Assembly: GCA_033064195.1 (NCBI GenBank)
Contig: JARBJD010000005.1
Coordinates: 62,001-126,000 of the forward strand
Direction of reading: 5' to 3'
Source of the DNA: Blattamonas nauphoetae
Lineage: Eukaryota > Preaxostyla > Oxymonadida
Length of the DNA stretch: 64,000 nt
In this document: piece after piece, positions 1 to 11,084 of the stretch
How the letters are laid out: the number at the start of each line of letters is the position of its first letter
How positions within the stretch are numbered: position 1 is the first letter of the stretch
Notes under the pieces: generated by a model
Database searches by the model: none
What the model saw: the letters and a program-made list of their open reading frames with translations, nothing else
Told to the model about the DNA's origin: nothing
Position numbers and translations under genes: made by a program

Positions 1-1440
1 ATTCTTGAACTGGTTCGATGCAGAGGTGAACCGAAGGTGATGGTTTCACCATTTCACCTCGATTGGAGAATAGAAAGCTCAATTGACGATCGACCGACTT
101 CAAACCGAAAGAAGTACTGTTCATTAGAAGCCGAAATGTTCTCGGATCGCAAATCTCACCTCAAATGAATTGGACAGCTGGGTTGAACATGACGAACCAT
201 CACACTTTTCACAGATTTCAGACAACTCGAATATAATGATTCTCACGACACTGATTCAACATTGGAGTTTGGAGAAGATGTGGATGAGCACGAGATTCGC
301 ACGACGGTAGTTGTAGCTCAACAGCATAGGTGGGATGTTGAAGAATCCAAAGAATTCAGACAGAATTACCGTTCAATCATTACTGTCGGAGAACAGTCAC
401 GCCTAACTTTGCCATCACCACAACCAGACAACAGCTACTTGCAGCGACGGTGACAGCTTGAGACTATGTCCGTAGAACCAGAAGCATAAGAAGAAAACAC
501 AGCTCTTCAAGCAAGAATAGCAAGAGATGAATGACACCGCGGATTGAAAGAAGAGCGAACAAGGTGTTTGGCGATATCCTCACACATTTTAATCAACTTA
601 TACGATACGTAACCATCAGATCTCACACATGACAAACTGATCTCATGTACTCGGAATGAAAAGCTGAGTGACTCGTACGAATCGAGATACTCCAGGTGAG
701 GAGCTGCATTCGGGACCAAACAACATGAATTGAGAGTTGGAAGAAGACAGGAACCACATCGATGGAGATGAAGAGCGAGAACTTGAAGGAGAGTGTGCGA
801 TGTTCTCTCACTTTCGCCCATTCAATGATCCATTTCCGAGAATCTGCCGCTCATCTGCGACACGCCGAACATGAAACACTCGGTTGCTCACTAAACACTC
901 AACTTCACATCTTGTACTGATGTAGCTCGTCTGCAGAAGCGGGCCAGTTGACCTTCCGTGCGTGACATTTGTGCCGTTCACAATCGAAAGTGTTGTATTT
1001 CATCTCCACCGACTCCCCTTTCGTTGTGAATGGACTGGTGTCAGTACCCAGTCGTCACGCCAATCGGTGTTCCGTACAAGACGATTCAGAGAATGATCAT
1101 GAGAAGAGCCACCACGAGGTGGTGAAGCACTTCAAGACAAGTGCTTCACTGAAGAGATATGGGAATTGGTGGACGAGGTTGGAGAGACTTTCCATGTCCT
1201 GAAAGGAACTGAACAAAAGAAGGGGAGGTAGCGTTGTTGAAGTGCTTCACAGAAGACCCCCTACTAACTGACTCCATCAGAGTTGACATTCAGCTGGTGA
1301 CAGCCCTTCTCAGGGGCACGGCCAATATTATTTCAGAAGGAAGAAACACGTACAGATAATGACTTTTCTCTTTGTTTCTCATCATTATCTCTTCTTCTGA
1401 TTCTCTCATTACATTTATTGTTGTTTCTCCTTTCAAAACT
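1..1440. other. Unassigned stretch, no gene recognised
   Basis: No reading frame here is longer than about 100 codons and none resembles a family I know. Weak coding-like tracts occur on the minus strand near 1-200 and 507-821 but are interrupted. The stretch may hold decayed pieces of the multigene families seen elsewhere in the window. A pair of adjacent hairpins lies near 1109-1149. Confidence 0.4.
1122..1149. repeat. Perfect 11-bp hairpin
   Basis: GTGAAGCACTT (1122-1132) and AAGTGCTTCAC (1139-1149) form an 11-bp perfect stem around a 6-nt loop. A second short palindrome (CCACCACGAGGTGG) is directly 5' of it, and another GAAGTGCTTCAC copy lies near 1240. Function unknown; it could be a transposon footprint. 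Confidence 0.6.
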
Positions 1441-1494
1441 CACAAGGTTGATGAGCCCTGGTTTGGTAGTGGTGTGAGAGCAAGGAACACCTTT

Positions 1495-2046
1495 CTACCA
1501 AACCAGTGCTCATCAACCATTTTCTTTCTCTGTCGCACAGCAGACTATGAATGTCAGCTCTTCCCCCGATGGAATTGAGCAAGTGACAGCTCTTCCGTTT
1601 CGTGAATCGAGCGAATGTCGGCTCTTCCTTTTCGGGAATTGAGCGAAGGACAGCTCTTCCCTTTCGGGAATTGAGCGAATGTCAGCTCATCCCTTCGTGT
1701 GGAATGGTGCAAACGCGGTAGAGGCGTCTTTCTTTTATATTACAACCCTTCGGTGTTTTGCACTTCATTAGTCCTTCCGACCTCTCTTTTCCTCCAGTTT
1801 TTCTTCCCCGTTGGGGCTTTTCTGGAGTTGTGGGTAAGATCCCCACACTTTTTTGCTCATCACCGCCCCCACTTGGGCAGAACTGACATTGTGACCCTTG
1901 AGTCCCCTGTCGGGAATCTTTCTCTTGTTTATGATAACAGACAAATTGGTACTCTTTTGTTTGTTATTGTGGTTCGATCTGGCCACCCGTTATTTGCAGA
2001 TCACCATGTTTATGCCTCACAAGGTTGATGAGCACTGGTTTGGTAG
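1495..2046. mobile_element. 552-bp segment bounded by inverted repeats (MITE-like)
   Basis: CTACCAAACCAGTGCTCATC at 1495 is the reverse complement of the sequence ending at 2046. A third copy of the same roughly 25-bp sequence lies at 1444-1469 and forms a hairpin with the 1495 copy. The segment contains a 32-bp minisatellite. No target duplication is clear. The right arm also encodes the last residues of the kinase relic (minus strand), so the arm may instead be a duplicated piece of kinase 3' sequence. Confidence 0.45.
1549..1704. repeat. 32-bp minisatellite, about 5 units
   Basis: Five imperfect tandem copies of a 32-bp unit that begins GAATGTCAGCTCTTCC and ends GGAATTGAGC. The first four units are full length and the fifth is partial. 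Units differ by a few substitutions. It is non-coding as far as can be seen. Confidence 0.85.
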
Positions 2047-4601
2047 AAACGATCGTGACTTGTTGCTTGTGTGTCTTTGTGTGCTTTCTTCTCAACTCCA
2101 CCGTCCGCTTCCCGTTCATCTCTTTTCTCTTCGATGAGATCGGCCACTTTCTTCTCGAGAAGCTGAATTTGTTGATCCTTCATCTTCGACAGTGGCGTTT
2201 CTGGTCCCAACATCCTTTCCAGCAGTCGGTCTTTAAACAGTTCGGTTGATGTCGGACGAGAATCAGGATTCTGGAAGTTGAAAGAAGAGACAGTGATGAA
2301 TGATGAGATGAAGTGGAGAGGAGAGAGTGAAAGCAAGTGAGAGGCAGACAGGGTCAAGAAGTCGCACGAGAACATCTCGGATCGCTGGAGGAAGAGAAGT
2401 CGAGATTTCAGACGTGTTGAATTTAGAAATCGCTCGAATCATATTCGACAACGATTCACTCTCAAAAAGAGATCGACCAGTCACCATCCAATGCAGCATC
2501 ACTCCCAACGACCAGATGTCACTTGCAGGTGTTCCTTTTTGGTCTGTGTCATCCAGCCTTTCTGGTGACGAGTATTCAGACGGCTGGACCTCTTTCGTTG
2601 AATGTGATGTGTAACTTTCAGTTGCTTTGGCTGCTCAGAAATCGGCTGAAACAGCAATTGAAATGACGAACAAAATGAGGGTGAAGAAAGATCAATAAGG
2701 GCACAATAAACACAAAACGAATGTAAATAAATGATACAACCGCAAACAGAGCATCGCATGGTCGTCGTCCGTCAGAAGAACATTTTCAGGTTTCAGATCC
2801 CCATGAGCCATCGGATGCGTCGTATGGGTGTGCATCACACACAACCCTTCAGCAATGTCAATGGAAATCTGAACTGCAACCTGAAAAACATATCAAAAAT
2901 TGACATTATTCAGCCAATCAGGGAAAAAGAAGAGAAGAAAAAAGGAACGAAGAAATATGAATACAAACCTCAAGAGGAATCAATTCATTCCTAGATTCAA
3001 AGTCAAGCATCAAGTCCTTCAGATTTCGCTTTCCAAGATCCATCACAATTCCATGATATGTTTCTATCGCAACTGATTCATGTAATCCAACAATACGAGC
3101 ATGTCGGAATCACTCCAGAAGCAACACTTCACGCTCTGCTCGCTTCTGATCCGCCTCTGTCAATCGAGGAATCAGTTTCAGAGCATATGACTTTCCTGTC
3201 GACAATTCCTTGATTTCAAGAACTTGAACTGGGTGATTATTTTTCAAAAGTTGCTGGCGTCATATTTTAGTGTACATCTGGAGATTTGCCGAACCATTCC
3301 CATAGTCGACATATACCCCTTCAATCAACACACTGAAGGTTTTGTACATTCATTTACCGATTCATCCACTCTTTTCGTTCAGATTTCAGCTGGCGGTGAC
3401 CCCTCTTCGCCAATTCTTAGACATACCTTCTCATTCGCGTAAGATCAGTGTTGGAACACTTCTTTTGATGTGAACCAACATAGTGTCCATTGCTCATTCT
3501 TTTTCATCTTCTCTCTCCAAAGTCGGTTTTCAACAGTCTTCCAGATAACTTCGAGACTTGTCATCTCACTGATTAAAGTCATAATCTGGTATTTTCAGAT
3601 ATTCTCCTTCATTTTTTGTGTTTTGTTCAGATGATATTGTTCGTCTCGTCCTGGGATCAACACGCGTTTTACAGTTGTTGGACAATTTTGATAATTTGGA
3701 AACTTTGTTGATTCCATGCGCGTTCTTGGGCCGATTGATGACCACTCTCAACAGCAACTTCCTTCCACAAAGTCGAGTCCTCCCATCCACCAACTCCTTC
3801 TCCATCTCGTCATCAGCACGCTCTATCCAACAAAATCTGATTCAGCCGATCAATTCAGTAGGTCTGACAGTCCAACACATTTTCTGACATGGGATCAACT
3901 GCTGATGGTCTGTCGTTCTCCCAGAGAACTCCCAACATCGCGACGAATGGAAGGGTCGTACTGTGACATGACACGATTTGGAGCTGGAGAAAAGGTTCGC
4001 ATTTTGTTTGTCTTTTTTCCGGCATTTTCCAATTTCCCAAAATTGTCCAACAATTGTATGTTCATCCTCCCTTTTAGATACTATCCCTCAAAACTGATAT
4101 TCCTTCACAAATTGACATCAAACAAACCATCCTGACATGTTCAGATTATTCCAAGCTGATACTACTCGTCTCGAGCGATTGAGCACTGAGATGCTTTTCA
4201 TGGTTTTTTGAATGATTTGTGCATTTGTTTCACTTTTTGCTCATGTATCTGTTATTTTCTAGCGTTTTACACCACTTATTGGTTTTATGACGTGTATTGT
4301 CACAAAAAGTGTGTCAAATTTGGCTGATGAAAAAAGTGTCCTCTCGAGCGCGATCAAAACAAAATCCGCTCAATTTATCGTTCGGTATCATTTTTAGTCT
4401 GTAACTGTTAATTAGGCAAAAAATTTTTTTTGGTGACGCTCCATAGTGTTTTACAACCTTTCAAAAATAATCACCCAACTAAAGCTCCTTCTCTGATAGG
4501 ACGCACAAGCGTGTCTGAAACAAAATCACAGAAAAATGATCGAACAGCAAAGCACAACACATACAGCCTGGCGGAATCCTCCTCTCAAAATTAGATGTCA
4601 T
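2010..4601 (-). pseudogene. NEK-like protein kinase gene, interrupted by a transposon
   Basis: A Ser/Thr kinase read on the minus strand. Exon 1 starts with ATG at 4601 (MTSNFERRIPPG) and is followed by a 50-bp GT-AG intron (4515-4564). The glycine loop (VRPIREGA) is cut by a 1246-bp element at 3231-4476; removing it with one 4-bp target copy rejoins the frame into VQVLEIKEL, then the VAIK-like lysine (YALKLIPR). Further introns lie at 2881-2968 and 2646-2747. The catalytic loop reads HGDLKPEN, the activation segment ends SSPERLDD, and DIWSLGVMLHW matches subdomain IX. A short coiled coil closes the protein. TGA codons lie in frame at 3110-3112 and at 2635-2637, where the G of DFG is expected. 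With the insertion these make it a pseudogene. Compared with the kinase at 26.3 kb it lacks the SPRY-like tail. Confidence 0.8.
3231..4476. mobile_element. 1246-bp inverted-repeat element in the kinase glycine loop
   Basis: Ends are GGGTGATTATTTTTCAAAAG at 3231 and its near reverse complement ending at 4476, two mismatches in about 23 bp. AACT lies on both sides (3227-3230 and 4477-4480), consistent with a 4-bp target duplication; a 2-bp AC duplication with a T-initiated terminus gives the same empty site. No transposase is seen, so it is non-autonomous. An inner stretch near 3850-4050 is similar to the middle of the 396-bp elements at 30.4 and 43.8 kb, so the families share an inner module. 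Confidence 0.75.
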
Positions 4602-4636
4602 ACGAAGATCGATCCGAGACCCTTTCCCTTTTTTTA

Positions 4637-5277
4637 TAGTGGTGTTAGAAACCCGCTCTGGTTCATAAACCCGCAACCAGCGTGATAAAACCGCCACTTC
4701 ATTCGTGATTTATTCTGTTTTTCTCATGGTCTGTACAGAAGGAATTAAAGAGTTTTTGGGAAAAAGTGAAGAAGAAAAATACATCGGTGAAACGGGAGTT
4801 TTAAATAAATGGGTCATCTTTCAAACACCAAGTGGTGTTTCCAAGCCCATGACCCAATTCATCCCGTTCAACCACAAAACTAGATTCAATTCTTAAATTA
4901 AAATGCTTATCTAATCCATCCGACCATTGGTAGTGAGATGATCAGCGATTCAAGGCAGAATCACCAAGTGTCAACAATGAAGTATGTCTCTTTCTTAAAA
5001 TCATACCTGAGATCATCTAATAGATACAACATTCGGAGGAGGAGATAATATCGGGATTCATACAGATATTGACTTCAACTCCGAGTCTCGTGAAAGATCA
5101 GTTTCAATTGAGTCGCTTCACGATTGTTTGTGATTGATTTTTTCAAAAAGGTGAGAAAATTGGAGACTAGTGTGTAGAAATGGATTAAGAGCTTGATTAA
5201 GATGAAGATCGTCCGGTTGCGGTTTTTCCAACACCCGTTGCGGGTTTCTGAACACGGGCGGTTTTCTAACACTACTA
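4637..5277. mobile_element. 641-bp MITE, copy 1
   Basis: Termini TAGTGGTGTTAGAAACCCGC and its reverse-complement counterpart at 5277. The ends are modular, with several GTTAGAAAACCGC-like units. TTA flanks both sides (4634-4636 and 5278-5280), a 3-bp duplication; a TA duplication with termini starting GTGGTG is an alternative. A second copy of the same length lies in opposite orientation at 51433-52073. No transposase is encoded. It sits 35 bp upstream of the kinase start codon at 4601. The 3-bp T-N-A site recalls PIF/Harbinger elements but the family is not certain. Confidence 0.85.
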
Positions 5278-5503
5278 TTATCAGCTTGTGACAGAGTTGA
5301 GACTCACTCCATTTGCCCATGGCTCAATGGCAAGCATTCTTTCATCCATTGTTTGATCTCAAAAACATGACACTTCCATTTCTTATTCTCGCCAATACAA
5401 ATATATGCACAGCCTATCCTTCACCGAATCGTCCCCTTCAAATTCAGCCATCTTTCAGCTCTCCGCCACACTTCCCGAAGAATCACCATTTTTCACTCAT
5501 CAC

Positions 5504-6048
5504 TCAACCCCAAATGAGAAAAGGAATCTCGAAATTGGTGCCTCGATTGAGAAGAGCGTGGCGAGCGTGAGGTAACATCGGACTGTGTTTTATCGTCTCG
5601 TGGAGTCCAAGGGGCATTTCATGAGTTCTCATGAACAACTCCAGTTCATCATCCAATCCTTCAGAGGAAAGGTCAGCCAATAGCTTCTTCTCCCGGCGCA
5701 TCGATGATGTGGATGATCGTGGTGAGAAACTGAATTTGAGATTGCAGAGTGAAGATGCAATATCAGACTCACAGTCACATTCGATGAGAGCATTCATCAA
5801 CGTACAGCAGATTGGAAGCGATCGAACGAAGCAAAGAGTGGCATTGTGGAATTTCCAAGTGTGGAAAGGACGAGAGAGGAGTTGAACACAAAGACGTGTA
5901 TGAGCTCTCATAGATCGTTGATCAGACTGATTTCGCTTTCGACAGATCACCAGAAACAGAGGTTTCATTGGGACAAGCATTTCAGTGAAGGCTCTGTCAG
6001 CATACTCTTCAGAACCATCCGAAGGAAAGTTGGTGTTGTTTCGGAGAC
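5504..6048 (-). pseudogene. 3' part of the split RRM protein gene
   Basis: This open frame continues the RRM protein gene beyond the Mutator-like insertion. Minus-strand reading from 6048 gives LRNNTNFPSDGSEEYADRAF and then a 150-residue tail with no domain I recognise. The duplicated 9 bp (TTCGGAGAC, 6040-6048 and 9288-9296) joins the two parts in the same frame: the 5' part ends KHLPRLR and the tail begins at NNTNF. The tail is rich in Ser, Leu and acidic residues and ends at a stop at 5504. Assigning it to the RRM gene is inference from the exact join. Confidence 0.6.
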
Positions 6049-6595
6049 GGGGTTGACTATAATCAATCCACCAAAGTATCTATAATCAATCCGTTTCGAT
6101 CAATCCCATCGATTCGAGTTTTTCATCTCGATTAACCATTCACACTTCACTCTTTCATTTTAATCACTTCTTGACTGCTGAAAACGTGAAATAACCCCAG
6201 AATACTCGGCTGAAACCCGCCAGGTCTTGATCGACCCATTCCGGTGTTGAATCCATGTAACTCCAGTTCCATGAACATTCACCTCCCAAACACCACATTT
6301 CTTCAGTGGGATGTTCAAACATCAATCTCTAGTTATCTTTTCCGTGCTCCCCCTCTCCTTCGGCATGATCATCTACCGAGTTGACAAACAACGAAAAAAC
6401 ACTGCTCCAATGACTCTCAGGAGACTCCTTCGGACATCACAGATGTGTCTAGGGCCAAAAAGGCTCTTTTACAGCACTTCGAATGACAGGACAAGACCAG
6501 CGAGGTAAGAGTTTGAAACAGTGACAGTTTGGACTTTGGGGAGCGACAAGGGATGAAGCAGGGCATGGAAATCTTGATGGAAGCATCTGGATAGT

Positions 6596-6860
6596 TTAGG
6601 TGAGTTTTGTCCGTTGTGTGCTTGACAGTTCATTTGAGTCGTCAGAATGAAGAGGTTGATTTGCTTCTTCAACCTCACCAACCATCTTCTCGCTCGAGTC
6701 CATCACAATCTCCGCTGGGAACACAATCCCTTCAGAACACTCCTTGATCATCCGATCCTCCTCGCTCACAGCCTGCTCTGGGACGATTGGAACGTTGAAG
6801 AGAGGACGAGCAGTGGATTCGCCAATGAACAGACACATCCGAACAATGATTCATCACGTT
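6596..6860 (-). other. Coding-like fragment inside the Mutator-like element
   Basis: An open minus-strand frame reads CLFIGESTARPLFNVPIVPE and goes on with an acidic Ser-Glu-rich stretch to a stop at 6596. Other open but unlinked frames follow up to about 7100. No family is recognised. It may be captured host coding sequence, as in Pack-MULEs. Confidence 0.3.
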
Positions 6861-7166
6861 TCGAAGAATGGAGTGTGTGGGAAGAGGGTGGGCAGAGGAG
6901 AGGATATGATGTGAAGGAGTTCGGATGGGATGTAGATGGAGGGATTGTGTGAGAGGACGATAGAGGATGAAGCTGAACACAGTTGTGCGGCTCCTGCCTC
7001 CCACACCGTCGAGGAGGGACACTTTGAATGTTGGACTTGTGGTAAGATGTGTGAACAGTGTGGTTATGTTGTGGGTTCGTTCTGTTTTCCACTTCATAGA
7101 CTTATACTTTCATTTCATTCGTTTCATGGCTCCTAATCTTTCAGGATCAACTTTGAGAACTAGATC

Positions 7167-9123
7167 TAGGCTTGTCTGACCGGCCGAAAGTGGCGGTCAG
7201 TGTCAGTGGCCAATTGTTCAAAGGGGAAGATCTCACCTCTCCATACAATACTTAATATTTAAGGGAAACAGGCAAGAAATCAGTTAGTAATGTCATGATT
7301 TGTGTACTGAAGCCGTGTGATAGCCTTTTTTCACTTATTTGTACGATTCGTCTCACTTTCATGATCCTTGTGCCTGTCCAGATCATCATCGCCTCGTTTT
7401 GTACTATTCTGCGGAACAAAGGTACTTGGTATGATTCTTTATCACTTTTTCTGTTTTGTTCTCAATTCTCTTCAGAAAAGATCTCGGAAGGTTCTCTATT
7501 GATTCATTCTAAATAAGAATGAGCAGCGATTCTAAACGATATCTGCTCAACAGCAACGAATGCTGAGTGAATCCAACATCCTCAATCGAGACAGTTTCTG
7601 ACGACATCGAAAGGAGTGAATCTACTTGAGAGGATTCCAGAATCGACAGAGCCTTTCCTTCTCCAGCAATCTCGATTGTGTTTCCAGCATGCTGCGGAGT
7701 GCATTCGCTCATCGTTCCGGTTTTCATCAAAAGCGACCGTTCACATTGTGCGGGAAGACGAACACTCAAACCACTCACCGATCCACACTCACTTGCCGAC
7801 ACCCAGCACAGCGACTCGTCCTTCCCATTCACTCCATCCACCACAATCGATTCTGGATGGTGGATGGGTTCTGTTGTTGTGTCTCCCCAAGCTGCACTCC
7901 GTGGCGATTCAGTGATGCTCAACGACGACGGAAGGGGAGGCGACAGCGACCACATCGACACGGCACCAACAAAAGAGATATCGCTGAAAAGTTAACATGA
8001 TCTTCAAGGAGAAGACCAGACTGATCGAGATCACATTCGAAATGGAAACGCCTCTCAATTCACTCCCCTCTCCCTCCCCCACTCCATTCTCACCACCGTC
8101 AGCATCATATCTCCTTCCGACGAACTTCAAGCAAACTAAATCTCACTGTCTGTGTCCCCATTCAGCCAAAGAAGCGAGCACCTCACCATTTCCCGCTTCG
8201 ACATCGCGTACAAGCAATCAATGGAGTGTCCTCCTTACTGCTAGAACGAAGAGAAAACCTCATTCTCTGGTTTCCTGATCCTGCCCTCACCTCCACCACG
8301 ATCGACACAATCTTGCCAATTTAATCCTCTCCACGGGACACACACGATGCTATCAACAGAAATACACCATTCTGCTTCACAGCACTCGCATACTGAGATG
8401 GCACAAACACAAAATAGCTCAGCGAAAGGGACCCTCCCTCATTCTTCGAGATGATTTCTTGATCATCGTTGTTTCCAACTCATCCATCCGCTAAAGTCAG
8501 CACGATTGTCCAATCGCACAATCAGAGCGAAAAGGAACCCTTGCTGTCGCGTAAACAGTGACAGAACGCACAAGTGCGACAGTCTGTCAAATCCTTCGTC
8601 CACAATTAACAACATGATTCTGAGAAACAAGGTGACAAAAATTTCACTTTCCACATTTCTTTTCACTTCCGGCGCTTTCTTGGTTGATGTGATATCTTTC
8701 AATTCACCATCTGGATGGAGATCCTTTCTGAGAGTGTTTTCATCTTTAAGGTTGGAGAAAACCAACCCAAACCCCTTTCTTTTGTTCTCAAAACGATACT
8801 GATGTGTGTGAAGCTGGGAAGCTTTTGCAAAGGTGCAGATGTTGTCACATCTCTGCTGTTTGAGATTGAAGTTCGTGACTGTATGGGTTCGATCGGTGTC
8901 ATCAGACGAAAAAGAATCTGAAACAGCTGAATAACAATAAAAAGGATATAATCAAATCAAATCTAGAAGAAAAGACACTGAAACTCATTCTCTTTTCAAC
9001 TTAATATTTTTCCACTCCGGAGAAATGGTAACTTTGGATTATGGTTTCTGATATTTCTCCGGTCAGTGACCGTCAGTACTTTTCGGTGAAAACTGACCGG
9101 TCAGTGCCGGTCAGACAAGCCTA
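7167..9123. mobile_element. 1957-bp element with 8-bp target duplication (hAT-like), nested
   Basis: Termini TAGGCTTGTCTGACCGGC at 7167 and the exact reverse complement ending at 9123. ACTAGATC flanks both sides (7159-7166 and 9124-9131). An 8-bp duplication fits hAT elements, and the subterminal repeats of CGGTCAGT-like motifs also fit, though the tip does not match the hAT consensus fully; P-type elements also duplicate 8 bp. No transposase is seen. It carries a decayed coding fragment on the minus strand (7509-7990). Confidence 0.8.
7509..7995 (-). pseudogene. Fragment of a putative beta-helix surface protein inside the nested element
   Basis: The frame reads FSDISFVGAVSMWSLSPPLP, passes a central SIVVDGVNGKDESLCW with a Cys-rich stretch (ECGSVSGL, QCERSLL), and stops at 7509. 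Cys-punctuated, Ser-rich repeats of this type recall the polymorphic-membrane-protein-like surface proteins of oxymonads; this is resemblance from memory, not a domain hit. Upstream sequence to about 8470 is related in composition but broken. Its place between the ends of a transposon suggests capture. Confidence 0.35.
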
Positions 9124-9279
9124 ACTAGATCGCCTTAAAGAATCATTTCTTCACTTATGAAACTCAATATGCATGCAAATGAAAGGGTGAAGTGCGAATG
9201 GTAAGAGAAGACCATAACTCTGACTGATGGGCATGATCGAAATGGATTGATTATAGATACTTTCACGGATTGCTTATAG

Positions 9280-10942
9280 TCAACCCCTTCGGAGACGCGG
9301 CAGGTGCTTTCTCAAATCCGACATCAAATCGACGAGCGAATGTAGTGTCGAAAGTGGGAATTGTTCGAAGGCGGAGGTTTTGAAGGGAAGACGAGAGAAG
9401 AAGCGTGAATCCCAGAATGTCTCAAGCTCACTCATTGTGGACAAAACAAGCGTGTTGCTCAAAAATTGCAGGACAGAACTGATGAATTCCATGTCTCGAG
9501 AGGATAGGAGAGCCAGAACACGTTCCAGAAAGAGTGTTGTGATGTCCAAGGTTTGCGGACCGACGTGTTTCAGTATGTCATGATGAGAGATAGAAGACCA
9601 ATTATCATTTCTTTTCCTTTTGCTAACCTGAGAGAGCATTTCCACGAAATTGAGAGCCTTTGTTCGTGTCTCAGCGTCAAAATGATGCCCTTTCTCCACA
9701 AAATCTGACATGGACAGAAAGTGAAGTCCAGCACGACGAAGATTGGTGATCTGGGTGAGGTTTGTTGCAGGAAATTGAGGAAAGAAAGTGTCATTTTCAT
9801 CACATTCGACAAAAGAACGCGGATATAACAATTTCTTGTTCTCATCGCGAGGAGTGTGTTGATGAAACCCTCTCAGTTGATGCTGCTGAATAGTCGCAGG
9901 AATCAGCAGTGGTGGGGGAGCATTCACAATGTGAGGAGGAAGGATTGTGGGTTGGTTCGGTTGTGTTGGGCGAGGATGAGAGGGAGGACTCAGAAATTGA
10001 GGAGGACGAAATGTGGGTTGTTTCTGTTGTGATGGGTGAGGCGGAGCTGCGACTGGAGCAGTTGGGTCGTATAACGCTGTGGGATTCGATTCGGAACTTC
10101 GGAAAGTGTTCGAAGGCAAGTGAGATTTTGGAGGCGAGATTGGGGCAGTGGAGATAGGAAGAGTGGGGATTGGGGCAGTGGAGATTGGGGCACCCGTGTT
10201 TTGTGGAAGAAAAGCATGTGGATCTGGTGGTGGCGTATTTTGAGGGACTGATTTGTCGCGCTGAACGTTTTGTCTGGAGAGAGGATTCAGTTCATCATGT
10301 CCGGATGGGTATTGCCCAGTCTGATGATATGTATCAATGTTATCTCCAACTGGAGTCACAGTTGGAGATCGTGAATGCTGTGGATAAGAAGTGGCTTGTA
10401 GTATTTTCAATGTGGCGAATGATGCCAAAGTCTCGGGCGAGAATAATACTTTCAGTCGTATAATTCCCAGTTTTCGCGACGACCAAGCGTGAAAAGCATT
10501 GATTGCGTCTTCTGGTGTGTCATAGTGGAGAAAACCACTGTTCCATTCATCGTCCCGTTTTTGGGGAGTGATGAAGCGATATATACAATGGTGTGTTTGG
10601 ATAAAACAAACTTGCAAGCTGGTGAGTGCTCAGTGTCACTGGAATCTGCGACACGAACAGTTGATTGGGAATTGGTTGACGAGGATCCAACTCGAGGGTG
10701 ATCGTGGGATGCAGACGGAAATTGGTGCTGAATCTATACTCGATCTCACAAAATGAAAAACTTGAGATCAGTCCAAATCGCATGAAAACAGGAGGGCGAC
10801 TCGAAGGAATCGATTCGTCTGCAATTTCGAAGAAATCTCCAAGCGACCCAAAGAACGATTCAATCAACGGAAGGTCACACGACTTGGGAAGATGACACAG
10901 ACGTAGAATCATTGGGAGTCTTTGTTGCTGGTCGTTCATCAC
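9280..10942 (-). pseudogene. 5' part of a two-RRM RNA-binding protein gene
   Basis: ATG at 10942. A first RRM-like unit opens ILRLCHLPKSCDLPLIESFF; a second starts at QLFVSQIPVTLSTHQLASLF and ends at GIIRLKVLFSPE, matching RNP2-like and beta4 elements. A Pro/Ser/Gln-rich linker of about 150 residues follows, then a helical stretch. Two issues: around 10550-10560 the frame changes by one base at a CCCCAAAAACGGG run inside RRM2 (frameshift, assembly error or programmed slip), and the gene is cut at 9288 by the Mutator-like element, so the last residues before the apparent stop are element sequence. The rest continues at 6048-5504. Without the insertion this would be a single-exon or few-exon RNA-processing factor; exact family not known. 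Confidence 0.65.
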
Positions 10943-11084
10943 AAAAAAAGCTCAAATTTGATCGTCCCACACACAAATTTCTCAAACTACTGAGCAGAGA
11001 TTTTGCTGGTCACTCATTGTCGTGATAGCTTCTCAGAAAAAACAAGAATCTATAAACAATTAGATAAACAAAAAAATGAAATGT

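Larger units (their letters stand above)
6049..9287. mobile_element. Mutator-like (MULE-type) element, 3.2 kb, nested host
   Basis: Starts GGGGTTGACTATAATCAATC at 6049 and ends with the near reverse complement at 9287. Similarity of the ends runs inward about 100 bp with interruptions (CCATTCACACTTCACTCTTT near 6140 and its counterpart near 9195). A 9-bp direct repeat, TTCGGAGAC, flanks it (6040-6048 and 9288-9296). Long inverted ends with a 9-bp duplication are the hallmark of Mutator elements. No MURA-type transposase is visible, so it is non-autonomous. It splits an RRM-protein gene and contains another element at 7167-9123. Minus-strand coding-like fragments near 6600-7100 could be captured host sequence. 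Confidence 0.85.
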
